Below, piece by piece: positions 8,001 to 16,734 of a DNA stretch of 64,000 nucleotides. Below the pieces are notes generated by a model that was not told the DNA's origin, searched no databases, and worked only from the letters and a program-made list of their open reading frames with translations. Made by a program: the position numbers and the translations under genes. Source of the stretch: Deltaproteobacteria bacterium. Lineage in GTDB: Bacteria > Myxococcota > Kuafuiibacteriia > Kuafuiibacteriales > Kuafuiibacteriaceae. The stretch spans positions 5,384,001-5,448,000 of the forward strand of contig JADJBV010000001.1 of assembly GCA_016703535.1 (NCBI GenBank). Direction: 5' to 3'. Numbering within the stretch: the first letter of the stretch is position 1; each line of letters begins with the position of its first letter.

Positions 8001-10554
8001 TGGAGACCACCTGCCGAAGGGCGTTGTAGGAAGACTGGCGCCGGACCTCGTAGGTCGTGCAGGTCTCGTCGGCGCAGGGCGTGGTGCCCGAGATCGAGTC
8101 CAAGATCTTCGACTCGGTCTGAGACCCGAACTTGTTGTAGTCGAAGCGCATGATCTCCAGCAGGTTCCCGCTGGCGTCCGCGGTGGCCGAGGCCTTGGTG
8201 CGGCCGTATTCGCCGGCCCCCGTGAAGTACTTCATCACCCGCTTGTTGCCCTTGGGCAGGGTCACGGTGTCGATGCGCCGCAGGCCGTTGTAGCTGTAGC
8301 TGGTGGTCGGGCTCAGGTAGCCCGGGGTCGGGGTCGTGTCGTCCAGCAGCGCGTTGGTCTCGGTGACCTGAGTGACGGCGTTGAAGCCGTTGTAGGTATA
8401 GCTCACGGTGTAGCCGGCGGGGGTGGTCACCGTCCCGGGCGACCCGAAGAGGTTGTAGCTGGCGTAGGTCGTGGTCTGGGGGCTGGCGTCGCTCGACGAA
8501 TCGTAGATCTTGGTCGTCTTCACCAGACCGGCCGTGGACCCGCTCGGGTTGTAAGTGGTGTCGCTCCGGGTGAACGCGGATCCGGCGTTGTCTTGGCGCT
8601 CCACCCGGCACGGGAGGCCGGTGTAGCTGTCACCCGAGGTGCAGACCCCGGTGTCGAGGCCAAAGTAGTAGGTCCGCTGCTTCACCGCCCGCTGGGTCGC
8701 GCTGCTGTCGGTGACCTGGTTCCAGGTGTAGCCGGTCGTGGTGAGGGTCTGAAGTCGATCGTCGGTGGAGGAGACGTAGCTGAACTTGTTCTCGAAGCAG
8801 TTGGCCGGAAGGCTGGCTCCCGAACAATCCGCCGCGCCGCTGTAGACCGAGGTACGGCGCACCCAAGCCGGCCGCAACGACTGGGAGTTGGTGTTGTAGT
8901 CGTAGCCCATCCACGACTTGTGATCGACCGTGCCGCCCGAGCTGCAGGTACCCGACTTGCCGTAAACGTCGATCCGAACCGGCGAGGTGCTGTCCGAGAA
9001 GATCAGCTTGGACATCCGGGAGTCGTCAGCCTCAAAGCAGGTGACCCGGCCATGCGCGTCGTAGGTTTGGTTGGCTGCCGCCATGCCGCCCATCCGATCG
9101 ACGGCGTTGCGGCTGCTCACCCAGAGGCCGTTGTGGGTGAAGGTCGTGGTTGGGTTGTTTGAGGTGTTGATGTTGTAGGTGACGTTGGTGGTGGTGGCGC
9201 TCGGGTAGCTGACGGTGAGGTCCTTGTTGGCGTCCTTGAGGGTCAGGACCCGGTCGCTGCCGTCGAAGGTGAACTCGGCCATGGTGACCGCCGTGGTCGA
9301 GTTGAGCTTGGACACCACGCTGGTGATGTTGTTGGTGCTCGCCGCGTAGTTGTAGGTCACGTAAGTGACGCCGCTGAAGGTGTTCACCGCCGGGTCGGCG
9401 AACTCCACCTTGTCGAGCAACGGACCAGCGATGACGTTGTAGTCCAGGGGCTTGTTGCCAGATGTGGCGTTGACACGGATCAGGTCGAGACCGTGGGTGC
9501 CGTACGAGAAATAGAGGTAGATGGAGCTGTTGGCCGACTCGACCTTGGTGAAGCGCCCGTTGGCATCGGTGGTGGCATAGGCCAGTCGGAAGCCCGCCGA
9601 GTCCTTGTGCTCGAGGAAGGCCCGGCGGCCCCCCTTGACGGTGTCGTCGAAGGTCCACACCGTACCGTCGCCCGGGTACCACTGGAACTGGCTGGAGACC
9701 CGGCGGAGGTTGCCCGAGATCCGGTGGTCGTCGACGGCGCAGCTCATGTCGGTGCCGTAGGTCGTGCACCGGAAGTACTGATTTTCGCCCCAGGGCGTGA
9801 GGACCTGCCATCGGTCGTCACCGGAGGGCATTTGCTTGAGGTAGACGGAGAAAGAGTGGGTCCAGCCTTTGCCCAAGGCGGCGTCATCGGTCTCGCGCCG
9901 CGAGTTGTAGGTACGGGTGAAGGAGAGGGGCCCGTAGGGGCCTTGGATGGTGATATCGGTTTCGGTTCGCAGGAGGGCGCCCTCGATCAAGGTCACCCGG
10001 CCGCCAGCATCCCCTTGGAGCAAGTTGGCTTGCGAGATCCGCTTGTGGTCCTTCTCGCAGGCAGTGAAGCCCTCGTCCACCACGCCGTCGTTGTCGTTGT
10101 CGACACCGTCGCAAAGCGTCTCACTGAACTTATCGTTGGTCCGGACCCGCGGGTCGTTGTCGTTGTCGTCGATGCAAACGCCGAAGCCGTCTTGGTCATT
10201 GTCGACGAAGGTCGAGTCGCACTCGTAGTTCCCAGCCGTCGGCGCGTACTTTCCGAGCATCGTGGCGATGGCCGCGTCGTAGCCCGCCAAATCCTCGCAG
10301 TTTTTGCTGGTGTTCCCGGGCGTCACCGTAGCGATGGTGACCGGTGCGGCCGGGATGCGGAAGCCGCCACTCGGCGCGCAAGGATATTGCTGGGCCTTGA
10401 TCAGGCACTGCCCGGAGCTGTCACGCTCCACCCAATAGTCACCATAGGCCATCAGGGTGGTGCTGGTGCTGCATGCGGCGTCAGCATCTCGGGGAGCGAA
10501 AACGGCGCCCAGCACAAGGAGGGATGGCGCGAGGATGAGCGAGGGCTTGAACAC
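4996..10554 (-). CDS. Secreted RHS/YD-repeat protein with a non-canonical C-terminus
   Basis: 1852 residues. It starts at GTG 10552-10554 with a GGAGG Shine-Dalgarno six bases upstream. Domain order: signal peptide (1-26); Asp-rich metal-binding segment with DNDQDGFG and CDGVDNDNDGVVDEGF, of MopE/thrombospondin-3 type (about 110-165); DUF6531-like entry domain with PLSFTRTYNSRRETDD (about 195-215); a long series of YD repeats to about residue 1450, ending in WRWENDPFGRSDAI. The usual RHS core that follows (NLRFPGQ, DPxGxxDG) is missing. In its place come a Cys cluster (CCCTGCGAGCGQC), a CUB-like beta domain (about 1490-1600) and an approximately 245-residue Cys-rich tail with CDNDGDGHYSDACPED, which looks like a calcium loop. 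RHS shells normally encapsulate or present a C-terminal domain; I recognise no known toxin here. Confidence 0.9.
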   Translation of the reverse strand: MFKPSLILAPSLLVLGAVFAPRDADAACSTSTTLMAYGDYWVERDSSGQCLIKAQQYPCAPSGGFRIPAAPVTIATVTPGNTSKNCEDLAGYDAAIATMLGKYAPTAGNYECDSTFVDNDQDGFGVCIDDNDNDPRVRTNDKFSETLCDGVDNDNDGVVDEGFTACEKDHKRISQANLLQGDAGGRVTLIEGALLRTETDITIQGPYGPLSFTRTYNSRRETDDAALGKGWTHSFSVYLKQMPSGDDRWQVLTPWGENQYFRCTTYGTDMSCAVDDHRISGNLRRVSSQFQWYPGDGTVWTFDDTVKGGRRAFLEHKDSAGFRLAYATTDANGRFTKVESANSSIYLYFSYGTHGLDLIRVNATSGNKPLDYNVIAGPLLDKVEFADPAVNTFSGVTYVTYNYAASTNNITSVVSKLNSTTAVTMAEFTFDGSDRVLTLKDANKDLTVSYPSATTTNVTYNINTSNNPTTTFTHNGLWVSSRNAVDRMGGMAAANQTYDAHGRVTCFEADDSRMSKLIFSDSTSPVRIDVYGKSGTCSSGGTVDHKSWMGYDYNTNSQSLRPAWVRRTSVYSGAADCSGASLPANCFENKFSYVSSTDDRLQTLTTTGYTWNQVTDSSATQRAVKQRTYYFGLDTGVCTSGDSYTGLPCRVERQDNAGSAFTRSDTTYNPSGSTAGLVKTTKIYDSSSDASPQTTTYASYNLFGSPGTVTTPAGYTVSYTYNGFNAVTQVTETNALLDDTTPTPGYLSPTTSYSYNGLRRIDTVTLPKGNKRVMKYFTGAGEYGRTKASATADASGNLLEIMRFDYNKFGSQTESKILDSISGTTPCADETCTTYEVRRQSSYNALRQVVSTYLHATDTADPADASTTNTYTNGQLTSASSFLGVTSGVTYDDQGRVATRTGDQGGLGATTTYAYDAAGRVLTTTGPSGLVTRTERDDFGQLVLERSTSGGDIRFEYDASGFVTKRRRSSYNSSSNAESTCYTRDWLSRQLTLDYNCDGTDWTFQYDGDSIPGSACRANTVQAGRLSTISSSAFKRVYCYHPNGRQYSTFQLNDNFWSNSGAKGSTTIFDLNGNLTKEYYFDRPDGHTYAREVEFVYDGTLKDRVSYVRHRLTSAGSWTLLTSDSTLPTYFAMGGFKTIRYANSVDETNTRDKAYRLTRRRSENGATKYTDINLTYDVGGRITTYDDSAGYRHLKYFTKYDPLSRLRCVSRSAISSCSGVEPWEDQFLESFDYDLAGNRVNRRYGAYNSADDDAYTFVNEFGVGPTNIIDKVTSGGVDQDMTNDPKGNITEVNQPNKIGYAWNPDSQLTTTNDTFLGSTTHNYTAMGDRYSKEAICNSQMTFFHYAGGSSGQLKLLNLWNSCSNEYPRTLRSYVYLEGRPISVLHSTVASSGNDTQTEVASYWVHTDQAGTPVLVTNNVRTELWRWENDPFGRSDAIEYTVFNQDVNPDDTSGNPYKTCCCTGCGAGCGQCTTGCSAGQCTGGASQAQVWTKTYTPGSANNVRLHFSSFNVKPGTTTRTGKDYLQYVASDGTTVLANLTGNLGDFWGPWSGGASVKLNFITDNVADGTSGWVVDKLEYTTTANGRYVMHLRGATALLDEDAKLIVSGKLFYRPEDGRSTGPGQTTAAIGAISSQSGGSAPPPTQPTDSPVDLEGLSAALLSGGQMSDSEWERLSQALKAHKRAEAQRDFLRSFLAAAQAQMVQECEVFTDEPFPDATFAGRRSSCSTQSDGEPAIEPPQNTADPWYGRSFQAECEATGPVVGEDSVYAACSNGTVVCRHCGCTMVGRLSGKILCDNDGDGHYSDACPEDIDVGIDFTRFCHKCPPVILVDYLDAGGWFSDDKILRWRVLPCE
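10020..10033. repeat. Dispersed palindrome GCAAG-TTGG-CTTGC
   Basis: Exact copy of a 14-bp interrupted palindrome found in several unrelated genes of this window. This one lies in the 5' part of the RHS gene, where the minus strand reads SQANLL. Confidence 0.7.
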
Positions 10555-10601
10555 GAGGAACCTCCGGCGGTGGCCGCGGGTCGAAGAGATCGGCGGAGAG
10601 A

Positions 10602-10967
10602 TCAGGGCGCGGGTGCTTGCACGTTGATCCGACGCGGCACGCAGAGCCCGATGGGCTCCCCGTTGCCTTGCTCAATGACCTTGCAGCCCCAGCCCGCAAG
10701 GCAATCGCCATCGACTGAACACACCTCGGTGCAGAGGTGACCGAACTCGATCCGGATCGAGATCCCGGAGGCGCAGTCCGCCCCTCGCAGCGCCTCCGAG
10801 GCCGGGACCCCCATCGCCAAGTTGGCGCCGGGTTGGTTGGCCACCGGTGCTTGGGCGTCAGCGGCTGGCGCAAACGCGGTCGCGACCCCAACCGAAGATA
10901 CGCCCATGATGAACAGCGCCACCAGCCATCGGAGTCGGGGAAGAGTTGAGTGCTTGGGGACAGCCAT
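10602..10967 (-). CDS. Small exported Cys-rich protein
   Basis: 121 residues from ATG 10965-10967. The N-terminus is a long signal peptide (hydrophobic core WLVALFIMGVSSVGVATAF, cleavage probably after ADAQA). The mature part is short and ends with six cysteines in the pattern CxxxVCSVDGDCLAGWGCKV..GLCV. This resembles the CxxDxDCPxGWxC motif of the FG-GAP lipoprotein at 62272. It is the first gene of a minus-strand operon, with 47 bp to the RHS gene. Its role is unknown; a secreted disulfide-stabilised partner of the RHS protein is possible. Confidence 0.75.
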   Translation of the reverse strand: MAVPKHSTLPRLRWLVALFIMGVSSVGVATAFAPAADAQAPVANQPGANLAMGVPASEALRGADCASGISIRIEFGHLCTEVCSVDGDCLAGWGCKVIEQGNGEPIGLCVPRRINVQAPAP

Positions 10968-11275
10968 GACTTGGTGGGTCCCCCCCCCCAGGTTTCCACG
11001 TCAAGGTAGGTCTAGGTCAATTTTCACAAACCTATCATTCACAACACTCAAATTTTCGATGAATAGGTGAGCAAATTTTCGAATCCGAGAACGAACCACT
11101 TCTTGGCGAATCGAAGACCATGACCTCGTCGGCCCTACCTAGGCGACCAGGCCGAGCCCACGCCCGGGCGCTATCCAAGGGTCTTGGCGATCGGATCGCT
11201 CGTTCTTTGGTGGTGACGCTCCCGGCCCGTGGGGGGGAAAAAAGGGACTCCATCCGACTTCAGTACTCCGGATCG
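10968..11275. promoter_or_regulatory. Divergent AT-rich regulatory region
   Basis: A 308-bp gap between the minus-strand RHS operon and the plus-strand beta-helix gene. It holds a run of ten C (10980-10989) and then an AT-rich island. Within the island CAAATTTTCGA occurs twice in direct orientation (11049-11059 and 11072-11082, 23 bp apart). A related TCAATTTTCACA lies at 11017-11028. The repeats could be operator sites for a shared regulator of both transcription units. I do not see a clear -35/-10 pair. Confidence 0.4.
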
Positions 11276-13891
11276 ATGCGAAAGCTGCGGCCGTCCCTGG
11301 CGTTGACCTTGATCCTCTCTTGGCCGGCGTTGGCCCAGGCGGCGCCGGCGGTGGTGTTTCAGCACCCGTACTTCCAGAGCCCGGTGCGAGGGGCTCCCGA
11401 TGATCTGGTGTTGCTGGCGGGGGGCGGCTTCGGGGCCGGTGATGTCGTCGTGTATCGGCGCATCTTCGACACCACGGCGGCGCTGGTGACCCCCGGGGTG
11501 GTGCCGGTCAGCTCGACGCCGAGTTTTGGGGTGGCGCCGGTGGTTAGCACCACCAACGTGCCGGACTCGCTGACCGTCCGTTTGCCCGCCGACTTGATTC
11601 CGGGGGCGGCCTACGCTTTGTGGGTCAAGAACGCCGCGAACCAGTGGAGCCGAGGGGTGTTGATCAATGACGCCCGGCCTCAGTGGTTGTCGCCGGGCGT
11701 TGTCTACACCTCATCGCCGCTGTCCAGTTTGCCTCGGCGCCTGAAGGTGATCGGCCGGAACCTGGAACGGGCGGCCGCGGCCACGCCGACCCGAGTGCGG
11801 TTGGTCGGACCCGCCACGTACACCCTTACGGCCGCCGACGACCTGAACCCCACCACCACCATCGAACACTACGTCGCGGATGTCCCGCTGCCGGCGACCA
11901 TGTCGATCGGCAACTATTCGGTGCAAGTATCTCGGGACGGCGGCACCAGTTGGGAGTTGACCCCGCAGGTCTTCGGCGTGATCTCCAACCCTGCCACCTT
12001 GCCATCGTCGTCCCCATCGAACTTCGGCTGCCTCCCCAATGACGGCCTCGACGACACCCGCTGTGTGCTGGACGCCATCTTGGCGGTCGGCGGCGGCGGT
12101 TGGGTCGATCTCGGGCCAGGCACTTGGGAGTTGAACCCGGACGCCTGGTTGTGGGGCACGATGAAGGCCGTGTTCCCGCTGGTGGTCAGCGACGAATATG
12201 GCCTCACCTTGCCTCCTGGAGTCGGGATCCGCGGCGCGGGCGTAGCGGCCACCACCGTCAACAAGGCGGCGACCTGGCCGGCCTACGCCGTCTTGACCAC
12301 CGTGGGCGCCAACACCATCCAGCAGATCACCTGGAAAGACCTCCGGAGCTACGGCCCCCAAGACTGGTCCGGGCCCCTGATCCAGCTGGGTCAACGACCC
12401 TGGGGCATCCCGCTCAGCGTCGACGCGGTCGCCAACGTGGTCATCGACAACAACGTCTTCGTGCGGCCGTTCATCGCGATCGGGAACGAAGGCCTCCCGG
12501 TCCGGAACCTGATCATCACCGACAATGAGTTTGGCGGCGCTTACTTCGTGGCGTTGAACTTGGGCGGCAACCAATACGTCCACGACCGAAAGTTTCGGGT
12601 CGACGACACCATCATTCGGGACAACAGCTTTTCACCCGGTGACTACCTGGATACTTGTGCCCATCAGGGGACGATGGCCAGCAGCATCGGCGCTGGGGCG
12701 CGGCTGGATGTCAGCAACAACCAGGTCGACGGCTTCGACACCAGCTACCTCAACGACTTGGCCCACCCCGGCTGGCGGGCCGGCTTCTTCTTCCAGCAAC
12801 AAGGCAACTTTGAGCGGGTCTTGGTCGCGAGCAACCAACTCACCTGCACCGGCGACAAGGCGGGGGACGGCGAGTCGATCGTCTTCGACTCCAACCTCAA
12901 CACCATCGGCTTTCAGGATCCGCCGACGCCGGTGGCGGTGGGGGCCGACTCGGTCACGGTGCCGGGCCCGCTCCTCAGCACCCACTCGGGCAACGGTCAG
13001 GCTCTCCCGGCGGGGTACTTCGATCAACACTGGATCCAGGTGGCGAATGGGCCCGGCCTGGGCCAGACGCGGAAGATCCTCTCGATCACCCCCTCCGGCG
13101 CCAACCTGGTCTTTCGGGTCAGCCCCGCTTGGGACGTCCGGCCGGTCCCGGGCGCCAGCCGGATCACCGTGTCGCGCCAACACTGGCAGGTGAACACCGT
13201 CGACAACCTGGTGGACCAGCGAGGTTGCACCAAAAACAACCAGAACGGCCTGAAGACCGCGGGGGTCATGAGCTACTACGGGATGACCTCGGACTCGAGC
13301 TTCGAGGGCAATCGCCTCTACGAGTCGGCGGGCTTCGTGATGCCGTCGGTCTTCGCTCGGTACCTCAACGTCCCCACGGGATTTCAGCTGATGCAGAGCT
13401 TCAGCTACTTCAACGAGGTGCGGAACAACTCGATCGTCGACGAGTTTGAGTACAACTCCGGCTGCAGCCTTTCGGGGATCCAGGTTTGGTTCGGCGGCAC
13501 CGCCGGCACCACGGCTCCGCCCGACACAGTCGCCTCACCGGTGGTCACGGGCTACGGCTTGTCGATCGCCCACAACCAGATCGTACACGCCGATGGCCTA
13601 CGGGGCGGAGCGATCTCCTTCGCCGAGACCTGGTGGGTCCCGCCTGGATCCAAGTTGTGGCTCAACAGCCTGGTCCACCACAACCGGATCGCCGATCTCC
13701 CCAACACTCCGCCGACCACCACCACCATCAACCAGTGTTCGGGCACGACGGTGTCCTGCGACGTGCCGGCCCGGAGCATCTGCACCAACCTCCGGATGGA
13801 CGTGGTGCACGATACGGTGTTGTACGCCAACTCGTGCCCCAGCGGCGCCACGCCGCTCCTGGATTTGGGCACCCAGACCACGTCGCTGTAG
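11276..13891 (+). CDS. Secreted right-handed beta-helix protein, pectate-lyase-3 type
   Basis: 871 residues from ATG 11276; this start was chosen because it begins a signal peptide (MRKLRPSLALTLILSWPALA, then QA-APAVV). Residues about 25-240 look like two Ig/TIG-like beta-sandwich modules. At about 250-275 the motif NDGLDDTRCVLDAILAVGGG matches the N-cap of Pectate_lyase_3 proteins (DGxxDDTxAI). The rest is Asn-rich beta-helix coils (VVIDNNVFV, LIITDNEFGG, IIRDNSF) to the end. The gene stands alone and is transcribed divergently from the RHS operon. The fold class implies polysaccharide binding or cleavage, or a phage-tailspike-like role; the substrate cannot be read from the sequence. Confidence 0.8.
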   Translation: MRKLRPSLALTLILSWPALAQAAPAVVFQHPYFQSPVRGAPDDLVLLAGGGFGAGDVVVYRRIFDTTAALVTPGVVPVSSTPSFGVAPVVSTTNVPDSLTVRLPADLIPGAAYALWVKNAANQWSRGVLINDARPQWLSPGVVYTSSPLSSLPRRLKVIGRNLERAAAATPTRVRLVGPATYTLTAADDLNPTTTIEHYVADVPLPATMSIGNYSVQVSRDGGTSWELTPQVFGVISNPATLPSSSPSNFGCLPNDGLDDTRCVLDAILAVGGGGWVDLGPGTWELNPDAWLWGTMKAVFPLVVSDEYGLTLPPGVGIRGAGVAATTVNKAATWPAYAVLTTVGANTIQQITWKDLRSYGPQDWSGPLIQLGQRPWGIPLSVDAVANVVIDNNVFVRPFIAIGNEGLPVRNLIITDNEFGGAYFVALNLGGNQYVHDRKFRVDDTIIRDNSFSPGDYLDTCAHQGTMASSIGAGARLDVSNNQVDGFDTSYLNDLAHPGWRAGFFFQQQGNFERVLVASNQLTCTGDKAGDGESIVFDSNLNTIGFQDPPTPVAVGADSVTVPGPLLSTHSGNGQALPAGYFDQHWIQVANGPGLGQTRKILSITPSGANLVFRVSPAWDVRPVPGASRITVSRQHWQVNTVDNLVDQRGCTKNNQNGLKTAGVMSYYGMTSDSSFEGNRLYESAGFVMPSVFARYLNVPTGFQLMQSFSYFNEVRNNSIVDEFEYNSGCSLSGIQVWFGGTAGTTAPPDTVASPVVTGYGLSIAHNQIVHADGLRGGAISFAETWWVPPGSKLWLNSLVHHNRIADLPNTPPTTTTINQCSGTTVSCDVPARSICTNLRMDVVHDTVLYANSCPSGATPLLDLGTQTTSL

Positions 13892-14066
13892 GGCCCTCCG
13901 GTCCGCTCGCCTCGCCGCAAGAGGCCGCCGAGCTCAAAGGGCACGCGTCGAGCCCACCCTGGCCTTCGTAGGCGGGTAGGCGTTTAGGGGCCGCGGGGGG
14001 GCGGAGGACGACGCAACCTAGGGGTGCCCTCGACCGATAAGGAGGGGCCGGTTTCCGTCGGCCGTT

Positions 14067-15860
14067 ATGCCCATCTCCCCGATCGCGAGCCCCAACTCTG
14101 CCGGAGCCCCTTCGCTCCTCGACGCTGCCCGAGAGTGGGCGGAGAACGTCAACTTCTCGTCACCGGGCTTTGACCGAAAGGCGGTCGCTCGGACCAAGGC
14201 GGCCGAAACCGGGCCGCCGGCGGTGCAGCGGGCCTTCGCCTTGTACAGCAGCTGGGAGGATCGGGACCTGGGGGCCGTGCGGCTCCTGCGAGGCGACTTC
14301 TGGGGACGGACGGTCTACGCGATCCGGACCACCACCGACGGCGACGACCTGTTGCTCGAGCTCTACAGCGGCCGCGGGTCGGTGTTGGGTTCGGGGGTCA
14401 TCGGCGCCGACGGGAAGATCCGCTGGGACGAGGTGCCGCTGGCGGTGCGGGATCGGGTCGCGCCCAAGGCCGGAGGCGCTCCGAGTGTAGTCGAGTATCG
14501 GGAGGCCATCGCCGCGGCCCAAGATCCCGGGACCACCGCGGGCTCCAAAATCGCGACCGATGAGGCGAAGGCGGCGGCTCGACGGCTCCTGGGCACCGAA
14601 CTATCCCTCGCCTCCATCGACGGTGAAGAGAACGCGGCGCTGCGCCGGACGCTGGCGGACGCCGAGCCCATGACCGACGCCGCCCGCACTTACCTGTTGC
14701 GGTTGAGCACACTCCAGGCGACCGGCGTGTTCAAGGAGCTTCGGGAGCCGCGGTCGAAGCCGCTGGCAGAGTTAATCGGAGCCTCACCCTTCGCGGACGC
14801 AGCGACGCTCTCGAGTGCCCAGGTGAAGGGGCGTAAGGAGGCACCCCGGGCCTCGGCCTTCGGGCAGCTGGTGCGTGCGGCCCATGGTTGGCATGCAACC
14901 CAACTTGCACCGGCGACGGCCCGGGAAGCCGAAGCGGTCCTGCGCGCCGCGGGGGCCTCCCCAAAGGAGGCCGCGCAGACCGTCGCCGCCCTTTCCCGCA
15001 ACGGGGCCCTGCTCTTCACCGGCGTCGTCTTCAGCCACGACGCCGCCTCCTCGAACGACGTGCCGACCCGGGAGGGCTTGGCGGTCTTCGCGTCGACCAA
15101 AGATGGCAAACGCATCAGCGCCGTGGTCGCGCCGATCGCCCCGCCCGATCCGGTCTCGCTGCAGGGCGCGATCCAGGCGATCACCGGCGTGGATCGGGTG
15201 CCGGATGAAGTGGTGCTTGCGGCCCCAGGGTTGTGGGACGTGGAGTGGCGTCCGATCGGCGTGGGGGCGCTGAAGGCCCAGATCGATCTGCGGAACCCAG
15301 CCAAACCCAAGGTCGCGGCGATCACCTTGCCACCCGAAGACCGGGCGCTCCGGCAACTGCTGGAGGCCGACCTGACCCAAGCCTTGGGCGCTCCGACCGA
15401 AGTGTTGGGTTGGGTGGGTCGAGACAACGCCGACGGTCCAGGCAACGTGGCGGCCCATCGACCGGTCGGCGGCGATGGCCCGATCACCCTCTCGGAGGTC
15501 CGGGTCCGCCCCGACTTCGACAACAACGGGCGGATCGTCACGGTGACCGCCAAGCGCTTGGGCGCGGGCCAAGGAGACCAAACGCTGGGCCAGGACCTGG
15601 CGTTGATCTTGGCCCGGCGCCACGCGGCGGCGACGGTGGCCGATCCGCAGATCGGGGACGACGCCCGGCTGGAGGTCGCGCTTCGCACCTTGTACGCGTC
15701 GGCCGGCGATCTGGTGCGGCTCAACGCTGAAGACTCACCCGTCGGCTTCAACCCCGCGGTCGATCGAGCCCAATGGATGCTCCCCAGCGTCTGGGGCGGC
15801 AACGCGGTGATCGTCACCCACAAGAAAAACGGCACGCTGACGGTCGAAGACCAGGACTAA
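14067..15860 (+). CDS. Protein of unknown function, 597 residues
   Basis: The frame opens at ATG 14067; a GGAGG lies about 20 nt upstream behind a small GGCCG/CGGCC inverted repeat. There is no signal peptide: the N-terminus is MPISPIASPNSAGAPSLLDA. Composition is Ala/Arg/Asp-rich with predicted helices at about 140-260 and a more strand-like C-terminal half (VAPIAPPDPVSLQGAIQAIT, VEWRPIGVGALKAQIDL). I recognise no family. It may be cytoplasmic or exported by a non-classical route. It contains a near-copy of the dispersed palindrome at 14895. Codon use is like its neighbours, so the frame looks real. Confidence 0.6.
   Translation: MPISPIASPNSAGAPSLLDAAREWAENVNFSSPGFDRKAVARTKAAETGPPAVQRAFALYSSWEDRDLGAVRLLRGDFWGRTVYAIRTTTDGDDLLLELYSGRGSVLGSGVIGADGKIRWDEVPLAVRDRVAPKAGGAPSVVEYREAIAAAQDPGTTAGSKIATDEAKAAARRLLGTELSLASIDGEENAALRRTLADAEPMTDAARTYLLRLSTLQATGVFKELREPRSKPLAELIGASPFADAATLSSAQVKGRKEAPRASAFGQLVRAAHGWHATQLAPATAREAEAVLRAAGASPKEAAQTVAALSRNGALLFTGVVFSHDAASSNDVPTREGLAVFASTKDGKRISAVVAPIAPPDPVSLQGAIQAITGVDRVPDEVVLAAPGLWDVEWRPIGVGALKAQIDLRNPAKPKVAAITLPPEDRALRQLLEADLTQALGAPTEVLGWVGRDNADGPGNVAAHRPVGGDGPITLSEVRVRPDFDNNGRIVTVTAKRLGAGQGDQTLGQDLALILARRHAAATVADPQIGDDARLEVALRTLYASAGDLVRLNAEDSPVGFNPAVDRAQWMLPSVWGGNAVIVTHKKNGTLTVEDQD
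14895..14908. repeat. Dispersed palindrome, one mismatch (GCAAC-CCAA-CTTGC)
   Basis: One-mismatch copy of the 14-bp palindrome, inside the 597-residue unknown gene (frame reads ATQLA). Confidence 0.45.
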
Positions 15861-15876
15861 GGCGCTTCCCTCCCAA

Positions 15877-16437
15877 CTACGCGCGCCACAAGAGGCCGAG
15901 TTCGAAGGCCACCGCGGCGAAGGGTTCGGCGGCGACCGTGGCCTCGTCGGCCCAGGTGCCGAGCAACAACCACCCGGCGCCCTCCCGTTGAAACACCTCC
16001 AGGGTCTTGGCCGCCGGGTCGACCAGCCAGGTGTGGTGCACCCCTTCTTTTGAATAGATCGGGAGCTTCTTGGCCCGGTCTTTGGCGGCGGTGCTGGGAG
16101 AGAGGATCTCGCAGACCCAGTCGGGGGCCAGCTCCAGGCCTTGGCGGTTCGGGACCTCGGGGAGCCGCTGCCTTCGCCAGCCGGCGAGGTCGGGGACCAG
16201 GACGTTGCCGCGGAGGTGGAGCTCGGGCTTGCGCAAGACGATCCAGCCTTCGGAACCGGGCGCCTGGGGTCGGCACCAAAACGGAGCGAACAAGATGTTG
16301 CCCAGGGCGCTAGAAGCGACGACATGGACGTTGGGCGGCAGCGGCTGCGTGTACAAGACGCCGTCGATGATCTCCCCGGTGACATGTTCGGGGAGGGCTT
16401 CGATATCGGGGTAGGTGGCCAAGCGCACGGAACCCAT
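15877..16437 (-). CDS. Uma2-family (DUF820) putative endonuclease
   Basis: 186 residues from ATG 16435-16437, which is the usual length of this PD-(D/E)XK-like family. Family landmarks are present in order: an N-terminal EALPEHVTGEIIDGVLY segment, VPDLAGW with the conserved PD, CEILSPSTAAKDRAKKLPIY with the conserved E and K, and GVHHTWLVDPAAKTLEVF. Uma2 proteins are abundant in cyanobacteria, chloroflexi and myxobacteria and are predicted nucleases of unclear biological role. The frame is open far upstream, but only this start gives the family N-terminus. The gene is convergent with the 597-residue gene and divergent from the HNH gene. Confidence 0.88.
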   Translation of the reverse strand: MGSVRLATYPDIEALPEHVTGEIIDGVLYTQPLPPNVHVVASSALGNILFAPFWCRPQAPGSEGWIVLRKPELHLRGNVLVPDLAGWRRQRLPEVPNRQGLELAPDWVCEILSPSTAAKDRAKKLPIYSKEGVHHTWLVDPAAKTLEVFQREGAGWLLLGTWADEATVAAEPFAAVAFELGLLWRA

Positions 16438-16734
16438 TAGGCCACGATGCGGGAATGGGGGCCCGGATCCCAGCTCTTTCGCTCGGGAGTCCGTTTCGTT
16501 CGGTTGTAGCACTTGGCTTCGTCGAGTCCATTTCGTTGGGCCGATACCTCTTGACAGAAATCGGGGCCCCGTCCGGCCCTTGGGATCGATCAACGCGATC
16601 GCGGCGCGAGTTTTCGAGGAGTCGCTCGCGCGGGGCGAACCCACGCGAAGCCCGTGCGCCTGCGAGGAGGTTGGCGCTCCGTCCGCGACGCCGCCCGCGA
16701 CTCCGTTTGGAAGTGGCCGCGTTATCGTGGGCCC
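16438..16734. other. Divergent intergenic region, Uma2 / HNH
   Basis: 297 bp between two divergent start codons. It contains a TTGACA (16551-16556) but no convincing -10 at the right distance. No repeat or RNA gene is visible. Confidence 0.4.

Noticed and set aside
16540..16580. TTGACA as a promoter -35 upstream of the HNH gene
   Set aside because: No reasonable -10 at 16-19 bp and the codon-rich surroundings make it a chance match.
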